Assembly (NCBI GenBank): GCA_035048485.1
Contig: CM068587.1
Location: 33,899,001 to 33,963,000, forward strand
From: Pteria penguin
Taxonomy: Eukaryota > Mollusca > Bivalvia > Pterioida > Pteriidae
Length of the DNA: 64,000 bases
Direction: 5' to 3'
Below are positions 24,266 to 36,457 of the stretch, piece by piece. The number at the start of each line of letters is the position of its first letter. The first letter of the stretch is position 1. The translations under genes were made by a program, and so were the position numbers. Under the pieces are notes generated by a model, which saw only the letters and a list, made by a program, of their open reading frames with translations, did not search any database and was not told the origin of the DNA.

Positions 24266-25399
24266 ACTTCGCCTTTGTAATGATACTATACATTCATAAT
24301 ACTATGCAATGTAGCACTATGACTCCTTGTATAAGGTCAAGCCAAAGGAAACTTTCCAAATTTCTTTGACTTGTAAAATACAGGACATCAATTATCTTTG
24401 TCTCGTTGAAGTTGTATTCCATCAAAAGAAATTGTACTATGCGGGTAAGTTGAAAATGGCAACATACAACTTGAAAACAATATTTACCAGTCGGGAAACC
24501 ATTTCATGTTCACAAAGATAAGTAGGTTTCATTGCATGACCAATTCTCTGAAGTTACTCAATATAAAATTCCTATTGCATGATTCATCATTCTATTTCAT
24601 TATGTTTATTTTAGTTTTATCTATTTTTCAGATGTAGTTTAATATGGACTACACATGCACTTAATAATTTTTCATAAACAAACCAAACAAATTCAGTAGG
24701 AGCTACCATGAATACAGAAGATCTGTTTCAAAATCAAATATAATTGTATACAAAACTTTGCTAAAAGTCTTTAAAACACGTAATGAAAGGACAAAATCGA
24801 GGCAGCATTCTATTTTTTTTTTTCAATTTGGGACTGTATTTAAGATCACAGCAGGTTGGTAATATATACCTGACTTTAGACATAGGAGAACCAATACATC
24901 GCATACATCCAATTGAAACGCTGTTTCTTCTACAAGGTACCAGACTATACAACAAGGAGGTCAACGATAATGATAAGACCATTTCATTCAATATTACAAT
25001 GAATATTAAAAAGTGTCCAATATTTTGTCATCAGTTAGTATTTATCTTTATCACAGATGCAACACATCGACATACATACTAAGACGAAGATGAAAGGGAC
25101 CAAAAATAATTACGTAAAAAACATTTGGTAAACTACATAGAATGGAACTTAAAAATGTAAAAAGTTGGTGTGACAATAATGTAAATAATTAATGTAATAA
25201 ATTTTGTAAGTTTAGTACTAACAACAGTGTCCCACATAAGGACATTCATTTGTGAGACCAGGCGCTTCAGAGGATTTAGGAAATACAAAATGTTGCTGAA
25301 CGCATTTCATAATCTAAGTGCGTGTACACTAGAACGGAATCTAGCTATGGCTTTATAATAGAAGGTAAAATGATTTACAACACACAAACAAACAAGGCT
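24266..25399. other. unassigned flank of the duplicated segment
   Basis: A 99-codon plus-strand open frame at 24783-25082 has no recognised domain. A PLE-like scrap (GAGACCAGGCGCTTCAGAGG) lies near 25254. Confidence 0.3.
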
Positions 25400-26293
25400 T
25401 GTATAAAACAAATACATGACGTCACAAAGAGGTTCGATTTCTCAGTTAGCTTTTTTTTTTTTTTTTTTGTTTATATTACCTACTTTAAAAAATTATGGCA
25501 TCACAAACATGTTCCATTTCTTAGCTTTTTATGTTTATATTACTTAATTTAAAAACCTTCCCATTCTCAAATATATATATATATAACAATGAATTATGTC
25601 GTTGAAGTAATACAACTCCCTTCCCCATATTTTCGCTCTATTCTGCTGTAGAAATCGGAAATTAAAAGATGGAGAACACTACCGCCACATTTGACTTGTA
25701 ACTGACAGACTGTGCCTAGAATCACTTAAGTATTATCTGGATATAATTGTGGACTAGTTTATTAGGATCCTGGTCACATTCCACAGACGTCCTGATATTC
25801 CATACGGAATAATATTCTAAAACACGATGACCACGATAGTAATGAACTAGAAATCAGTCCGAAAAACAGACGTGTGAAAGACGTTTACAATAATGTAAAT
25901 CTGTAAGCAGCGAGAGATAGAGGCTCGACCCAAAATCCCCTAGGGAAATGTTTCATTGCATAAGGATTTTCTAGGAAATGGTATGCCTTGAACACCAATA
26001 AAGAATACCACAGATAGAAAAGATCAATGAAAATAGATGAATAAAAGGGATAGATCCTAAGGGTCATTACGTCAACGAGAGGGACGAGTTCTTAACATGT
26101 ATTTATGTCACTTCCTCTAGTTGTCTTAAATATCTCGGCTTCGACCTCTGGGATTCGCTTTTAATTATACAATTTGAGTTTTAAGAGTTTTGATCCTTGT
26201 GGTTCCACACTTTTGTCATTTTTTAATAATGTAACAAGCGTAATATTGGTAATACTAATATAAAATCTTTAGACACAACGTAAATTTGATGCA

Positions 26294-26590
26294 ATGTAAA
26301 GATGATGGATAAATCCAAACCACAAGTCCAAAAATCATGAAACCATAGGACATACAAAATCAGTGAAAATGAAAAACAAATGGAAAATAACAAAATATGT
26401 CTACTTGAAGAGCATATGTGAACCTCTGTGATGGAGTGAGATCAGGTGCCCGGGGAGAGTGAGCATCTCCTGCTTGCTAGCAACACCCGTCACATATACC
26501 CCGTAGAAAGAGTCAAATCGTGTGAATTCCATATGTATCTATATATGGAGAAGTCGAAGTAGGTAACCTTCTAGTATAGAAGGTGTCAAA
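26294..26590 (-). mobile_element. PLE-B 3' end inserted in copy 1 of the duplication
   Basis: The minus strand contains the same UTR as 22685-22895 plus about 80 further upstream bases (GTAGAAAGAGTCAAATCGTG ... TTCTAGTATAGAAGGTGTC) shared with 54990-55070. Copy 2 (39770-39785) reads straight through TTTGATGAGATAATAAGAAA, the empty site. Confidence 0.88.
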
Positions 26591-28496
26591 TGATAAGAAA
26601 TTCCACGCACGTTAATCATAGATAGTAAGTAAGTAGAACATGTTCAAGATAGAACATCACAAAAATTGTTATTTATCAGGTGTCAGCATTTTATGAAAGT
26701 GTTTATAATTTTCTTTGAAAACGAAGTATTGAAATCTAAACGTTAAATTTGTTTGTGCAAGCATGACTTATTCAAGATGAATTATACAGACCACAACATT
26801 ACGATTATTTTAATTCATGCAATAAAGATTGGGAAACAGGTGAAATATACAAAATTAAAGTTAAACGTATCATAAATTTGCCGATGATAGCAAAATCTAA
26901 TTATAGCTAAGGTTCTCAAAATGTAAGTATGCAATATCTCTAGCATTTACTAATACTAGTGTTAACTAGTATCTAGTATTAAGAGTAAACTCTGCCAATA
27001 TTAAGAACTAGAATTAAAGATATATAGATGAACAAATGTATGATATCCCATTTGAAGTTTCGAAGCTCTTACTTAATTAGAAAGTAAATGATAATGTAAG
27101 CAAAAACCATACAGAAAACCAAGACTACTGTGAATTGTTTGTCAGACTGTTTTGTAAGTACTTTTCTTTTGTCAGGCATTGCGTATAAATTTAAGAAAAC
27201 GGTATTATGCTTTAATGACAATAAAATTTACCATCTTCGTTAAGTTTAGTATTTATTATCACGTCTCAGAAAATTTATTTTGTGTTCTGAATCTTAACAA
27301 AATATCACTAATCTGGTGAGTTTATCATGTTCTCTTTAATCAAATCATTGCACGTTGTTGATTTTCTTCTATTTGATATTCCAGAAAATCATTACTCATG
27401 TTTGAGGTGTAATCAGCAATGAATATTTTCACACTTCATTTATGCCTAACAAGTAAATATCAGTCATTATCTGATAAAACATTTCACAAGAATAGGCTCA
27501 TTGATGAAATTAAAACGTAATTCCCGCTTGCATATTGTCATGTTGATATATAATCGTTTACAAAGTACACATCAGTGTTCTACGTGATCGCGTAGCCTGG
27601 TTACTTAGTGCTTGTATTTTAACGTAAATATGATGAGTAATAATCATGTTGATTTTCATTATTTTGTTATTTTATTTAAAGTTCACAGATAATTATCGAC
27701 TATCTAACATTGACGTTATTTGAGTAATGCTCGACAAATCGTTTTGCTTCCAGGAACTTGAATGATAAAAAAGGATAAATGTCCCAAAATACGAATATAA
27801 CCTACAGTTTTATGTTTTTGTTTGTTGTTTATAGGTACATGAGGACTGCTCCACCTATACATGCCTGTACCTCTGATACCGTATTCAGACCTTCCTCTTT
27901 ATGCTATGACATTTTCCTACTAATTCTGCATCATTAATTAAAATATATTAAAGGAGTTGTGTAAACATATTTTGTTTGCGGTGTGTTTGTTGTTTATCGC
28001 AAGACGCTTTCATCTAAATCATGATGACTTGTATCACGTAATGAGAGCAAAAGGAAAAATCTCTCCAATGTTTTCCAAGTATCTTGGTTCAAAACCAGTA
28101 GACAAATTTGAGACGACGTAATGACCCAAGGGAAAAATCTTTGTCGACTCCGACACAAAAGCCAATTCCCTTAAACCGTAGTATTAAGAAAGCACTGCTT
28201 CCTACAAACGTATGTCATTATCGCCTGTTTAGGGGAACATAAAGAAGGGGAGATAATAGGACAAATAATTAAACTGTATCGATCAGGCAGAGCTAGATTA
28301 TGCAATCTTTACATGATAGACAGGAAATTGTATACAATGCGTCTGCCCCTCTCTAGACGTATTTGTCAGAGACCTTTGATCTCATTCACTATTCTATACA
28401 TCTATGTAATTAACGTTTGGAATGGAGTAGAATATAACCTAATTGCTCTGCACTTTTATGACCTTGTTCATCAATGGTGTATGTTATGTCTGACTT

Positions 28497-28780
28497 TAAA
28501 TCCAGTAGAAGAGGTGCTCGGCTCGTGACCGGGAGGGCCAGGGTCGACTCCCGCCATGGGTGCACCGGTATCATGTCTTTCTGATGAGACAGTAAAAACC
28601 AAGGACCCGTGTTACAATAGGTATGTCACGTAAAAGATACAAAGATACCTCATTTCTTTCTGGTGGGTCCGTTGTAAAGGTAAACATTTCAATGCAGTGC
28701 ATCAAAGCATATACCGTCACTATATACGTGAAATAATCATAGAGTGACGTAAAACAATAATCAATTAATATGTATGATTT
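28497..28780 (+). mobile_element. tRNA-derived SINE, slightly 5'-truncated, copy 1 only
   Basis: GGTGCTCGGCTCGTGACC, CAGGGTCGACTCCCGCC, TGATGAGACAGTAAAAACCA, CCGTCACTATATACGTGAAA and GACGTAAAACAATAATCAAT define the family also at 16.4 kb. Copy 2 of the duplication lacks it at the matching place (about 42310), so it inserted after the duplication. Confidence 0.85.
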
Positions 28781-29891
28781 TGTTCTACTTAAGAACAAGA
28801 ACAATGTTACCATGTTATATGTAATAAAACACAGCTTCTTGATTTTATTTCATTTTGTATTCATATAATATAACTTCATGTTGAATGTCAATACTAATGA
28901 AGAATAAAGTGTAACAATACTTGAAAAGTCTTAACGGGACAAGTCGTGTTACAACAATTTACGGTTTTGGTGTTAAGGTCTGAAACCTTTTGGTAATATG
29001 GTTTAAATTATTCAAACTTGACAGACACTGACCTTGAAATAAGGACCAAGTAATAACAGACCTCTGTGTATTGTGTAAAAATTATAATGACCTGGACCAT
29101 ACTTCATGCCCGGACGGACAGACAGACATAATATTCCTATTTACTTCCAAACGTCATTTGAGTGGAATAAACAGATTGCGTTTTAATCTCGCCAACATAA
29201 TGCTTTATGTATACAGAGATATATTGTTTGCTTGGCATGAAGCAGGGTGACTTGATCTCACCCCTGATGTCTATAGCATCATGTTTGCCCACGGTGAATT
29301 AACACACGTTATGTTTTTATTTCATATCACTGCAGACACTTATTTATATCGCATCTCATCTTAAAAGTCATAAGTTTGACGTTTGAAAATTACACATCAA
29401 AGTATCTAATGCATACCTAATCAAGTTGTTCATAAATAGTAAGAAATTCAGATGGTTAACAATCAGTCTTTGAAGAAGGATCAGTTGTATCTGAAACAAA
29501 ATCAAATATATAGCCACTTTCACTATGAATGGCCAAACCTATATATACAAATCTTGCTAGGAATTAATCGACACTAAACGCGCCAAAACGCTTCGGTGTT
29601 TTCAGCACATTGATTTAATCTCGATTGTGCCAAGAAAACAGAAATCCGCCTCTATGTCTTTAATTTCACCGTTCAATCTGCCAAGACTCCAAGTGGCAAT
29701 CAAGTTCAAATGAGAAGGAAGGTATATTCATTTTCTTTTACGCCAAATCCATCTTCTTCAACGTGAAGCATTGCACAGATATTGGATCCAAGTTGCGTAA
29801 TGTTGCTACTTGTCTACACAAAACAAATCGACACAACAAAATACAAATACTTTAGGAATTGACAAAGCCAATTACATATATTCATACGATT

Positions 29892-30141
29892 ATTAATTGA
29901 TTGTTTCACATATTTGGTGATGGCATCTGCCTCAAGCATCCCAAAAAAAATTACCTTTGCAAAAGACCCTCCCGAAGCAGTGAGGGATCTTTGACGTGTC
30001 ACACCTACCGCAAGACGGGACCTCGGTTTTTACTGTCTCATCCGCAAGACAGGACATCTGTGTATCCACGGCGGGAGTCGAACCCTGGCCAATCAGTCAC
30101 ACCTACACCCAACACCTAATCCACATTGCGAAACCGGCTTT
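29892..30141 (-). mobile_element. tRNA-derived SINE, copy 1 only
   Basis: Minus-strand SINE: the tail is at 29892 (ATTGATTGTTTCACATAT). The body includes TGAGGGATCTTTGACGTG and TTTTTACTGTCTCATCCG. The head has the B box (CGGGAGTCGAACCCTGG in the plus direction) and AACCGGC at 30135. Copy 2 (about 46745) shows the uninterrupted empty site. Confidence 0.85.
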
Positions 30142-30239
30142 TAGAATTATAATTATATTATGAGCAAACTAAGATAGTATACATTTTTTTTTATTTCAAA
30201 TTAATTTAAAGGCAACAAAATACGACAAAACATTAGCCA

Positions 30240-31650
30240 CATACATGCAGTTGTACTTCTTTCAATTCCCAGTGTCGGTTGTATAGGCATGCAGAGAATC
30301 AACATATGAACATTTTTGTCAAAAGTGAGATGATTATATTCATCAGTATTTGAATCAGTATAGATGTATATTTAATAGAACGGATAGTTTTCATATGTGG
30401 TATGAACACTCGGAATCCTCGTTATGATGAACCTACAAATGCTATGATACTGAAACTGCATCTCTCACTCAAAACATACTTGTAAATGCAATAATATCAT
30501 ATACTATCGGCGTATATATTCTACCACATAGACTAATGGGGTCATTATGACATATTGGTGAGTCTACGACTAAAATCATTGAAAGCATTTTCAAAATTAC
30601 ATCGTGTTTTGAAACGATATCATACATGCTCAAGAAAAATTGGTATCCGATAAAAACAACTTTTCACTGTTTAAGAACATCTCACTTTAATACTTAAAAA
30701 AACCCTCAGTTTTACTCCCACATACTTGTCCACAAATCAAAAATAGAACAATAGACTTGAATTCAACAAGGACAATCGTCAGATTTCTTTACAATATATA
30801 ATAGGTGTATATGAAGTTTTATACAGTTTTGCCCGAAATGTACATGTATATTACGCATCGATGAAATTTGTATTACAATCTTATAAACATTGAACATGTA
30901 CTTTAAGTTTTGATTACTGATTTTATATCATCAAGCAGCAGTCTCTAATTTTGTGGTCAAGGCGTTAGAAATTAAAATCATAATAATATTAATAAATATA
31001 AATCAAGACTTGCTAAAAAAGATTGAATCAAAGTGTAATTTAATAGAGTTCTGACTGATTATATTTCATGTAAGGAAATTAGTGGCATATGCTGTTTTCA
31101 GCACATATTGAATGTACATGCATAAGTTTTGAAATAAAGAGGAATAACATTTGAGTTCATAAGAAACCTATGCAATGTATTATAGTCTACATTTAAAATT
31201 GGACCTTGATTTGTTACCCGTCATTTCAGCACGTATTTTGTCGACAGCTAAATCCATACTCAGGTCCTTTATGGAAATATATGCGAAAGAGTTATCATGT
31301 ACTTAGTGTAGTTGTTCACCTTTACCAAATCTCGGCTCTGATACTGGTGGGACCAAGTGGAAAAGTAAGAAATTGCGCTCCCCGAAGTTAATTGATTTTT
31401 CTAAATACTCGTCACTTATATAGGTTAAGTTAACCCTGGTATATAATTAATCAATAAGATAAATATAATGTACGAAACTGATTTGATACAGCTTCTGTGT
31501 GTTTTCATTGATTCTTGAAAACAAAAGGTAATATCTGGTGCCCGGGATAAGTAAATCACTCATATTGGGCTACCAGTGTCGCTATTAATTTATTAAATTA
31601 TTAAAAAAATCAACAAATTCCATGCTGCATTCAAGATATGAATATAGACC
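30240..31650. other. 1.4-kb segment present in copy 1 but absent from copy 2
   Basis: Copy 2 goes directly from the equivalent of 30230 to that of 31650 (about 46830-46870). No mobile-element hallmark was recognised in the segment, so it could be an insertion in copy 1 or a deletion in copy 2. It contains the candidate exon at 31230-31364. Confidence 0.6.
31230..31364 (+). other. possible internal exon, 135 nt, function unknown
   Basis: A 45-codon open stretch (starting HVFCRQLNPYSGPLWKYM, ending LVGPSGK) is bounded by an acceptor-like TACCCGTCATTTCAG and a donor-like AAAA/GTAAGA, phase 0 at both ends. No domain recognised and no partner exon identified, so chance is likely. Confidence 0.18.
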
Positions 31651-33426
31651 GTATTGAAAATGTCATACAAATTCAGAGCAGGATTTTACACATACTGAAA
31701 GAATCAGATAAACAAGCTTATGGCAGTCGCTTATTGAAAAAATACCATGCCACCAAAATAGAGGACTAGATATGTACATTACAATACAAAACTGAACCAC
31801 AATAATATGCATTTTTAAAGTAGATGTTATACAGTAAATAAAAGCCTTTAGCAACCTCTAGGTAAACACTTATGAGTTGCTTACGAGGAGGAAAACTTCA
31901 TTGTTGACATGTTGATCATCGCCCACGTTTTATTATCCCTTGTTAAAGTCTACAGATATGAATATTTTTCTTGTAGTTAATTACCACTCTTTTTTCTCTC
32001 AGCACCTGCGCCATGCACAAGATTTTGTGGTGTTCGTGATTCCACCTTTGCATAGACAATTGTTTTGTAAAAGGAATATCATACATGAAACTATATTGTA
32101 GATATACGATACTGAAAATCTAATTTAACTAAATGATATTGACTTCCCACAATGTTATGTAGCAAATGAAATTGTTGGAACGAAAGCGTCACGTTTGACC
32201 TCTAGCTAACCTTTAAGATGGTATGGCTATGACGTTGTTGGAGCTAATTTATAAAAGTAAAATACGAAAGTAACTGATGTCACATGACTAATAACAATGT
32301 ACCACAGTGGACATTCACAGATCCCTGAAAATCAGATGTAAGACCTAATGCCCAAGTGCTGACTGTAATAGATGTTTGGTAACCTCGAAAGGTACCGAAG
32401 TAACAGTTACCATCTCCAACCAAACATTCAATATACCCTTTAATGTTAAATGCGGTACTAATACTTTGGGAAGAATAGTAGCGTTTTCCCGTAAAAGTTT
32501 TGACATCATAAGATAATGATTGTTTCTAACGTTATTTTGCGAGAATGATGATGGTTTCTTCTCCAAACCGTCAGTGGCTCAGTTTACATGAAAGGCTTCA
32601 TTCTGAAAAGAACATATTAACAACGTCATATGATAAAATGCTCAAAATTTTGACATTCACATTGGGAAGGCTGACGATAAAACCGGTGTGTTTTATCATT
32701 TTACTGGCCCTGCTCTCCCAATGTCCACAACTACAAGCCATATATTCATCAATCTCCTATACAGGAAAACAATAGTCTGTATAGATGGTAACTTGTATGC
32801 AATTAAGATATAATAATTGCCGATAATGAAGCAATTTACATAAAGGAAAACACACACGAAAGGTGTCAGGGACTGGAATGTAATAAAGATTATAAAACAT
32901 GTGTTTGGCTTTGGATCTCAAATTCAGACTTGAAACAAGACCCTGTATCAGGACAGTTTTCTATGAGGTATGTTTCATTTTGGTTGAGTCAATTATCTGC
33001 CTTTGTTAATAATCCGCAGAAGTGGGAAAGGAGAGTATGAAAGTTGTGCAGTGACTTGATTTTAATTTATTTGTATGCTTAATTGACCATAGCGACATAT
33101 GATCAGTAAAATGCTCAGAAGAAAATATAGATATAGAAATATGTATGTTTCAAAATGGTTAGAATTATATTTTCTATATATTTTTAAGTTGAATAAAAAA
33201 CTCAAATTTATATTGAACTTTTTTTAATATATAAAATTGTCAATGATGTACAACTGGGATAATATGTTGAATTTAACCACGCTAGGTATAAAGAGGGAAT
33301 GAATTTATAGAGTTTTGAAAATAAGGATGATTTTTTTCTTTTCTTTATAAAGAAAGAACAGTTGCATTCCTTATATTATGTTATCTAATACCTGTATAAT
33401 GTATACCAAGTATCTTAATAAATATG

Positions 33427-33625
33427 AGCCGGCCTAGACTATTAGTAAGCATGCTTAGCTCGGAGTCGTGAACATCATAGACCCTGGGTTCGAGTCTCAC
33501 TAGGAGACAGAAAAACCGAGGTCCTGTGTCACGGTAAACCTCAGTACGTTAACTATCCTTCAATGATTCGGATCCGTCGCATGGATCTAAATTTGTTGGT
33601 CATTCATTTGACGGAATTACGGCAA
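33427..33625 (+). mobile_element. tRNA-derived SINE, diverged
   Basis: GAGCCGGCCTAGACTATTAG, CCCTGGGTTCGAGTCTCAC (B box), GACAGAAAAACCGAGGTCCT and a tail ending AATTGATTGATTG. It is joined tail to tail with the next SINE. Confidence 0.7.
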
Positions 33626-33902
33626 TAATTGATTGATTGATTTTTGTTTTACGTCACACCACGAATATTTCACGTATATGGTGACGGCAGCTGTCTGATG
33701 TGGGGCATACAAATTTTGACCTTTGCAACGGACCCACCCGAAGCAGTGAGGGATCTTTAACGTGCCATGCATACCACGACGCGGGGCTTCGGTTTTTACT
33801 GTCTCATCCGAAAGACATGACAACGGCATGACCAGAGCGGGACTCGAACCCCGGCCTCCCGATCAGGGGTCCGACGCGATACCACTAGGCGACGCCGGCT
33901 TA
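33626..33902 (-). mobile_element. tRNA-derived SINE, nearly full length
   Basis: On the minus strand, GCCGGCGTCGCCTAGTGGTA opens the head, with GGGGTTCGAGTCCCGC as B box. The body has GATGAGACAGTAAAAACCG and CACTGCTTCGGGTGGGTCC. The tail is GTCACCATATACGTGAAAT followed by GGTGTGACGTAAAAC. It is the best preserved member here and a good reference for the family. Confidence 0.9.
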
Positions 33903-34429
33903 ATTAATAAACAAGAAGGAGACAAGCAAAAACAATATTGGTAACAAAACAAAGTAAATTCGTAAATGTTCAGTTTTATGCAATAAAAAGACGATAATCA
34001 GAAATACTAAATCCATGTTGATGAAAAATAATCGAAGCTCTAATGCCAACAATGCCCCAGAAATCAGAATTATAAGACTGCATAAATATTATCTGGATTT
34101 CAGTCTATTGTCCTTTTTCCGGATGTTTAATTTCCTTTTCGACTACTCTGTTCCTGCTGTCTATATCAATAACCATAAAAGCAGTATTACATTGTCATCA
34201 ATAATTATTAATTTGTTTAATATTCAGATAAGATGTTTTAGGATTCAGTGAACGGAAATTTACCAAGTTTACATTCAGTACATAAATTTGAACAGTTCTG
34301 TTAATACAATTGAATTTAGCGATTTAAAATAAGAATTATAGGTAACATTAAATCCATGAAAACGGTAAAACAATTACATACATTTTGATCGAAATGTGAA
34401 ACCTGCTATAGGAAACATACATTTCAAAA

Positions 34430-34622
34430 TTAACCACACCAATAGAGTGACGTTTGTTACTTCAATTGACTGTCCTAAGTCGGTATCGTAACCGCAGCAC
34501 AATTGAATATTTTTGTAATGTCGTTTGTCCGTGTATATTCTACTTTTATCATGTTTTGTGTGCATGTCCTTGGTGATTTGTGTCATACAGCCTTGTCAGA
34601 TGTCTTCTGTTTTCTCTCTTAT
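34430..34622 (+). mobile_element. PLE-A 3'-terminal UTR
   Basis: Plus-strand end block: CACCAATAGAGTGACGTTTG, GTCCTAAGTCGGTATCGTAA, CAATTGAATATTTTTGTAAT, GTGTCATACAGCCTTGTCAG. It is severely 5'-truncated. Confidence 0.8.
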
Positions 34623-34664
34623 CTATAGATATATGTTTAAACTTAAGATATCGGAAAATGGAGC

Positions 34665-34851
34665 GAGAGTGGGCCCGTAAACCGGTTAACCAGACCATTT
34701 GTTTGGCTTTTGTCAAATTAAATGACCGTCCTAAGTCGGTATCGTAATTGCACTACAATCAAATATTTTTGTAATGTGTTATATGTACTAGTATTTTATT
34801 TACATTCATGTATTGTATAGCTCCATGGTGACTTCTCCTCTTTTTTCTTTC
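34665..34851 (+). mobile_element. PLE-A 3' end inserted into a SINE
   Basis: GGGCCCGTAAACCGGTTAAC, GTCCTAAGTCGGTATCGTAA and AAATATTTTTGTAATG identify the PLE-A tail. Sequence on both sides (GGAAAATGGAGCGAGAGTG and AATCAGCAAGGTGCTTG) is contiguous in duplication copy 2 (50511-50545), which defines the insertion. Confidence 0.8.
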
Positions 34852-35060
34852 AATCAGCAAGGTGCTTGAATCATGACTGATAGGTCCCCTATTGGGAGTC
34901 CCACTAGCGACTCGTCATGATAAGTGTTGTTTCCCTCGGATGAGACACTAAATATTCATGCCTGCTGACATGGTGGACAGTGCACGTAAACACCCCCCCC
35001 CCCCCACCCCCCGCTTCAGAAGGGATCATTGCATAGGTGTAAAATTCTCTGTTCTACATT
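34852..35060 (+). mobile_element. third-family tRNA-derived SINE, copy 1, shared with copy 2
   Basis: CAGCAAGGTGCTTGAATCATG, GATAGGTCCCCTATTGGGAG, CACTAAATATTCATGCCTGC and GGGATCATTGCATAGGTGT match 50530-50730. As the element occupies the same relative position in both duplicated copies, it predates the duplication. Its 5' tip lies at about 34645-34664, before the PLE-A insertion. An expanded C-tract (13 C, A, 6 C; about 34992-35012) is unique to this copy. Confidence 0.75.
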
Positions 35061-35725
35061 TGGTAGATATCGTTTAGTAAAACATATTTGGTGTGACCTA
35101 AAACAAGAAAACACAAAAGTCAGAAAATGTGGTTTATTTAGGAACAAGACGTAAATTTATATCATAGCATGGAGTCAGTCCTTTATTATACAATACGCAT
35201 GATTAAGTACATGAATCTATCTATTCTGTATGTATTGCTGTTAGTGTGGAAAATAACAGAATCGAATCTGGTAACATTGATACTCCGAGCATTCTTTCAT
35301 TTTCAAGTCATTTTTCGCTACGAAAGATACGCTTCGCACGCACTAGGGGGCGTAGTTTCCTGAGTATTTCTCTTGAAACATAATATCAATTAACATTGAT
35401 TATTTACAATGGTTTGTTATCATTTGTAACGTACATAAGTGCCTCAATCTTCATCGATTGGTGTTTCCCTTAATCTTGTCACCTATTTAATGTGCATGAA
35501 TGGCGGTTTTTTTTAACAAGTAAGATAAATATCAAGTCTTTAATGTATAAAATAGATACTCATTAATGCACACAATCGAGATGTTTCCTATATAATAACA
35601 TTTGCATACGTCCGTTTGAGCTTAACGCATGACTATAAAAATTGTATGGAAAAGGAGTTTTTTTAGAGTAAGGAAGCATTTGGCCTTATCTAATGATCAT
35701 TTTCTTTTCTCAAATTTCGATTTAC

Positions 35726-36106
35726 CCATACCATGATTTTTACTTCCTTTTTCTTTTGTTTCATCTTTCTGCAAAGGTTCAGACGTTATGCTATTCGACT
35801 GATATTCAAGAATTGATTCGATACAATATGAATACATGTGGATGCAATCGTTAGGGAAAATGTTGATATATAATGTTTGCTGAGATCTTGTATACACAAA
35901 GAGAGGGAGAGAGAGCAATCTAAGGATAAAAGTGTTCAGAGGAATAATTTTCTTTTGATTTTGTATGTCGATTAAACATTGATAAATTCTTATAATTTTA
36001 ATAATGTTCGAAAACAGCTCATTGACCAACATTGAATATGTATGCGAATGTACATGTTCAGATTATTGAATTGACGATTGAAAGTGACTTCCAGATTTTT
36101 GTGATG
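35726..36106. other. unassigned, beyond the duplication end
   Basis: A 111-codon minus-strand open frame (35697-36032) straddles the duplication boundary and is not preserved in copy 2, so it is probably not a gene. Confidence 0.35.
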
Positions 36107-36191
36107 TAATATTTCCATCTAGATTTTGATAAATTGAGTGACGCCCTGTGGGACGTCATGATAAATTTATCAAAATCCACATGGTAATATT
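36107..36191. repeat. 85-bp imperfect hairpin, MITE-like
   Basis: TAATATTTCCATCTAGATTT at the left pairs with the complement of AAATCCACATGGTAATATTA at the right, continuing inward through TTGATAAATT and TGACG(C/T)CC. The arms are about 40 bases with several mismatches and a short loop (CTGT). Confidence 0.75.
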
Positions 36192-36457
36192 AATTGCCCA
36201 TAACAACCCTCTGAATAACATTCATTTCTTATATTTACATTCCTCTTTATCCCTGTTAAAAATTTCCCGCTGACCTGCCCCTAGTGTTCGTTGTCAAGGT
36301 CACATAGTTAAGATATTTTTGTAGATGTTTCGATGAAAAGGAGGTATTACAGAATTACATGACCATGTTTAAGAATTCGTAGTCTCAACAGTTAGAACAT
36401 ATTCTTTAAATTTACATTGTTAAATAGATTTTTAGCATTACTTGTGATCGTGATATT

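Larger units (their letters stand above)
25400..35725 (+). repeat. segmental duplication, copy 1
   Basis: This roughly 10.3-kb interval aligns colinearly, in the same orientation, with about 38880-51320. Anchors run along its length: 25590/39080, 26600/39780, 27480/41300, 28850/42360, 29100/42950, 29240/43620, 29420/46270, 29790/46620, 30145/46750, 31660/46875, 31870/47960, 32190/48270, 32570/48550, 32960/48770, 34860/50540, 35170/50800 and 35640/51220. Identity by eye ranges from about 75 to 95 percent. Copy 1 carries its own insertions (PLE-B 26.3, SINEs 28.5, 29.9, 33.4 and 33.6, PLE-A 34.4 and 34.7 kb). No confident coding exon was found in it. Confidence 0.9.

Noticed and set aside
24783..25082. 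99-codon plus-strand ORF
   Set aside because: The opposite strand is open over much of the same stretch, no domain is recognisable, and a T-run supplies its Phe tract.
35697..36032. Minus-strand 111-codon ORF with a Lys/Glu-rich C-terminus
   Set aside because: Its end lies in the duplicated segment, and the frame is not kept in copy 2; no recognised domain.
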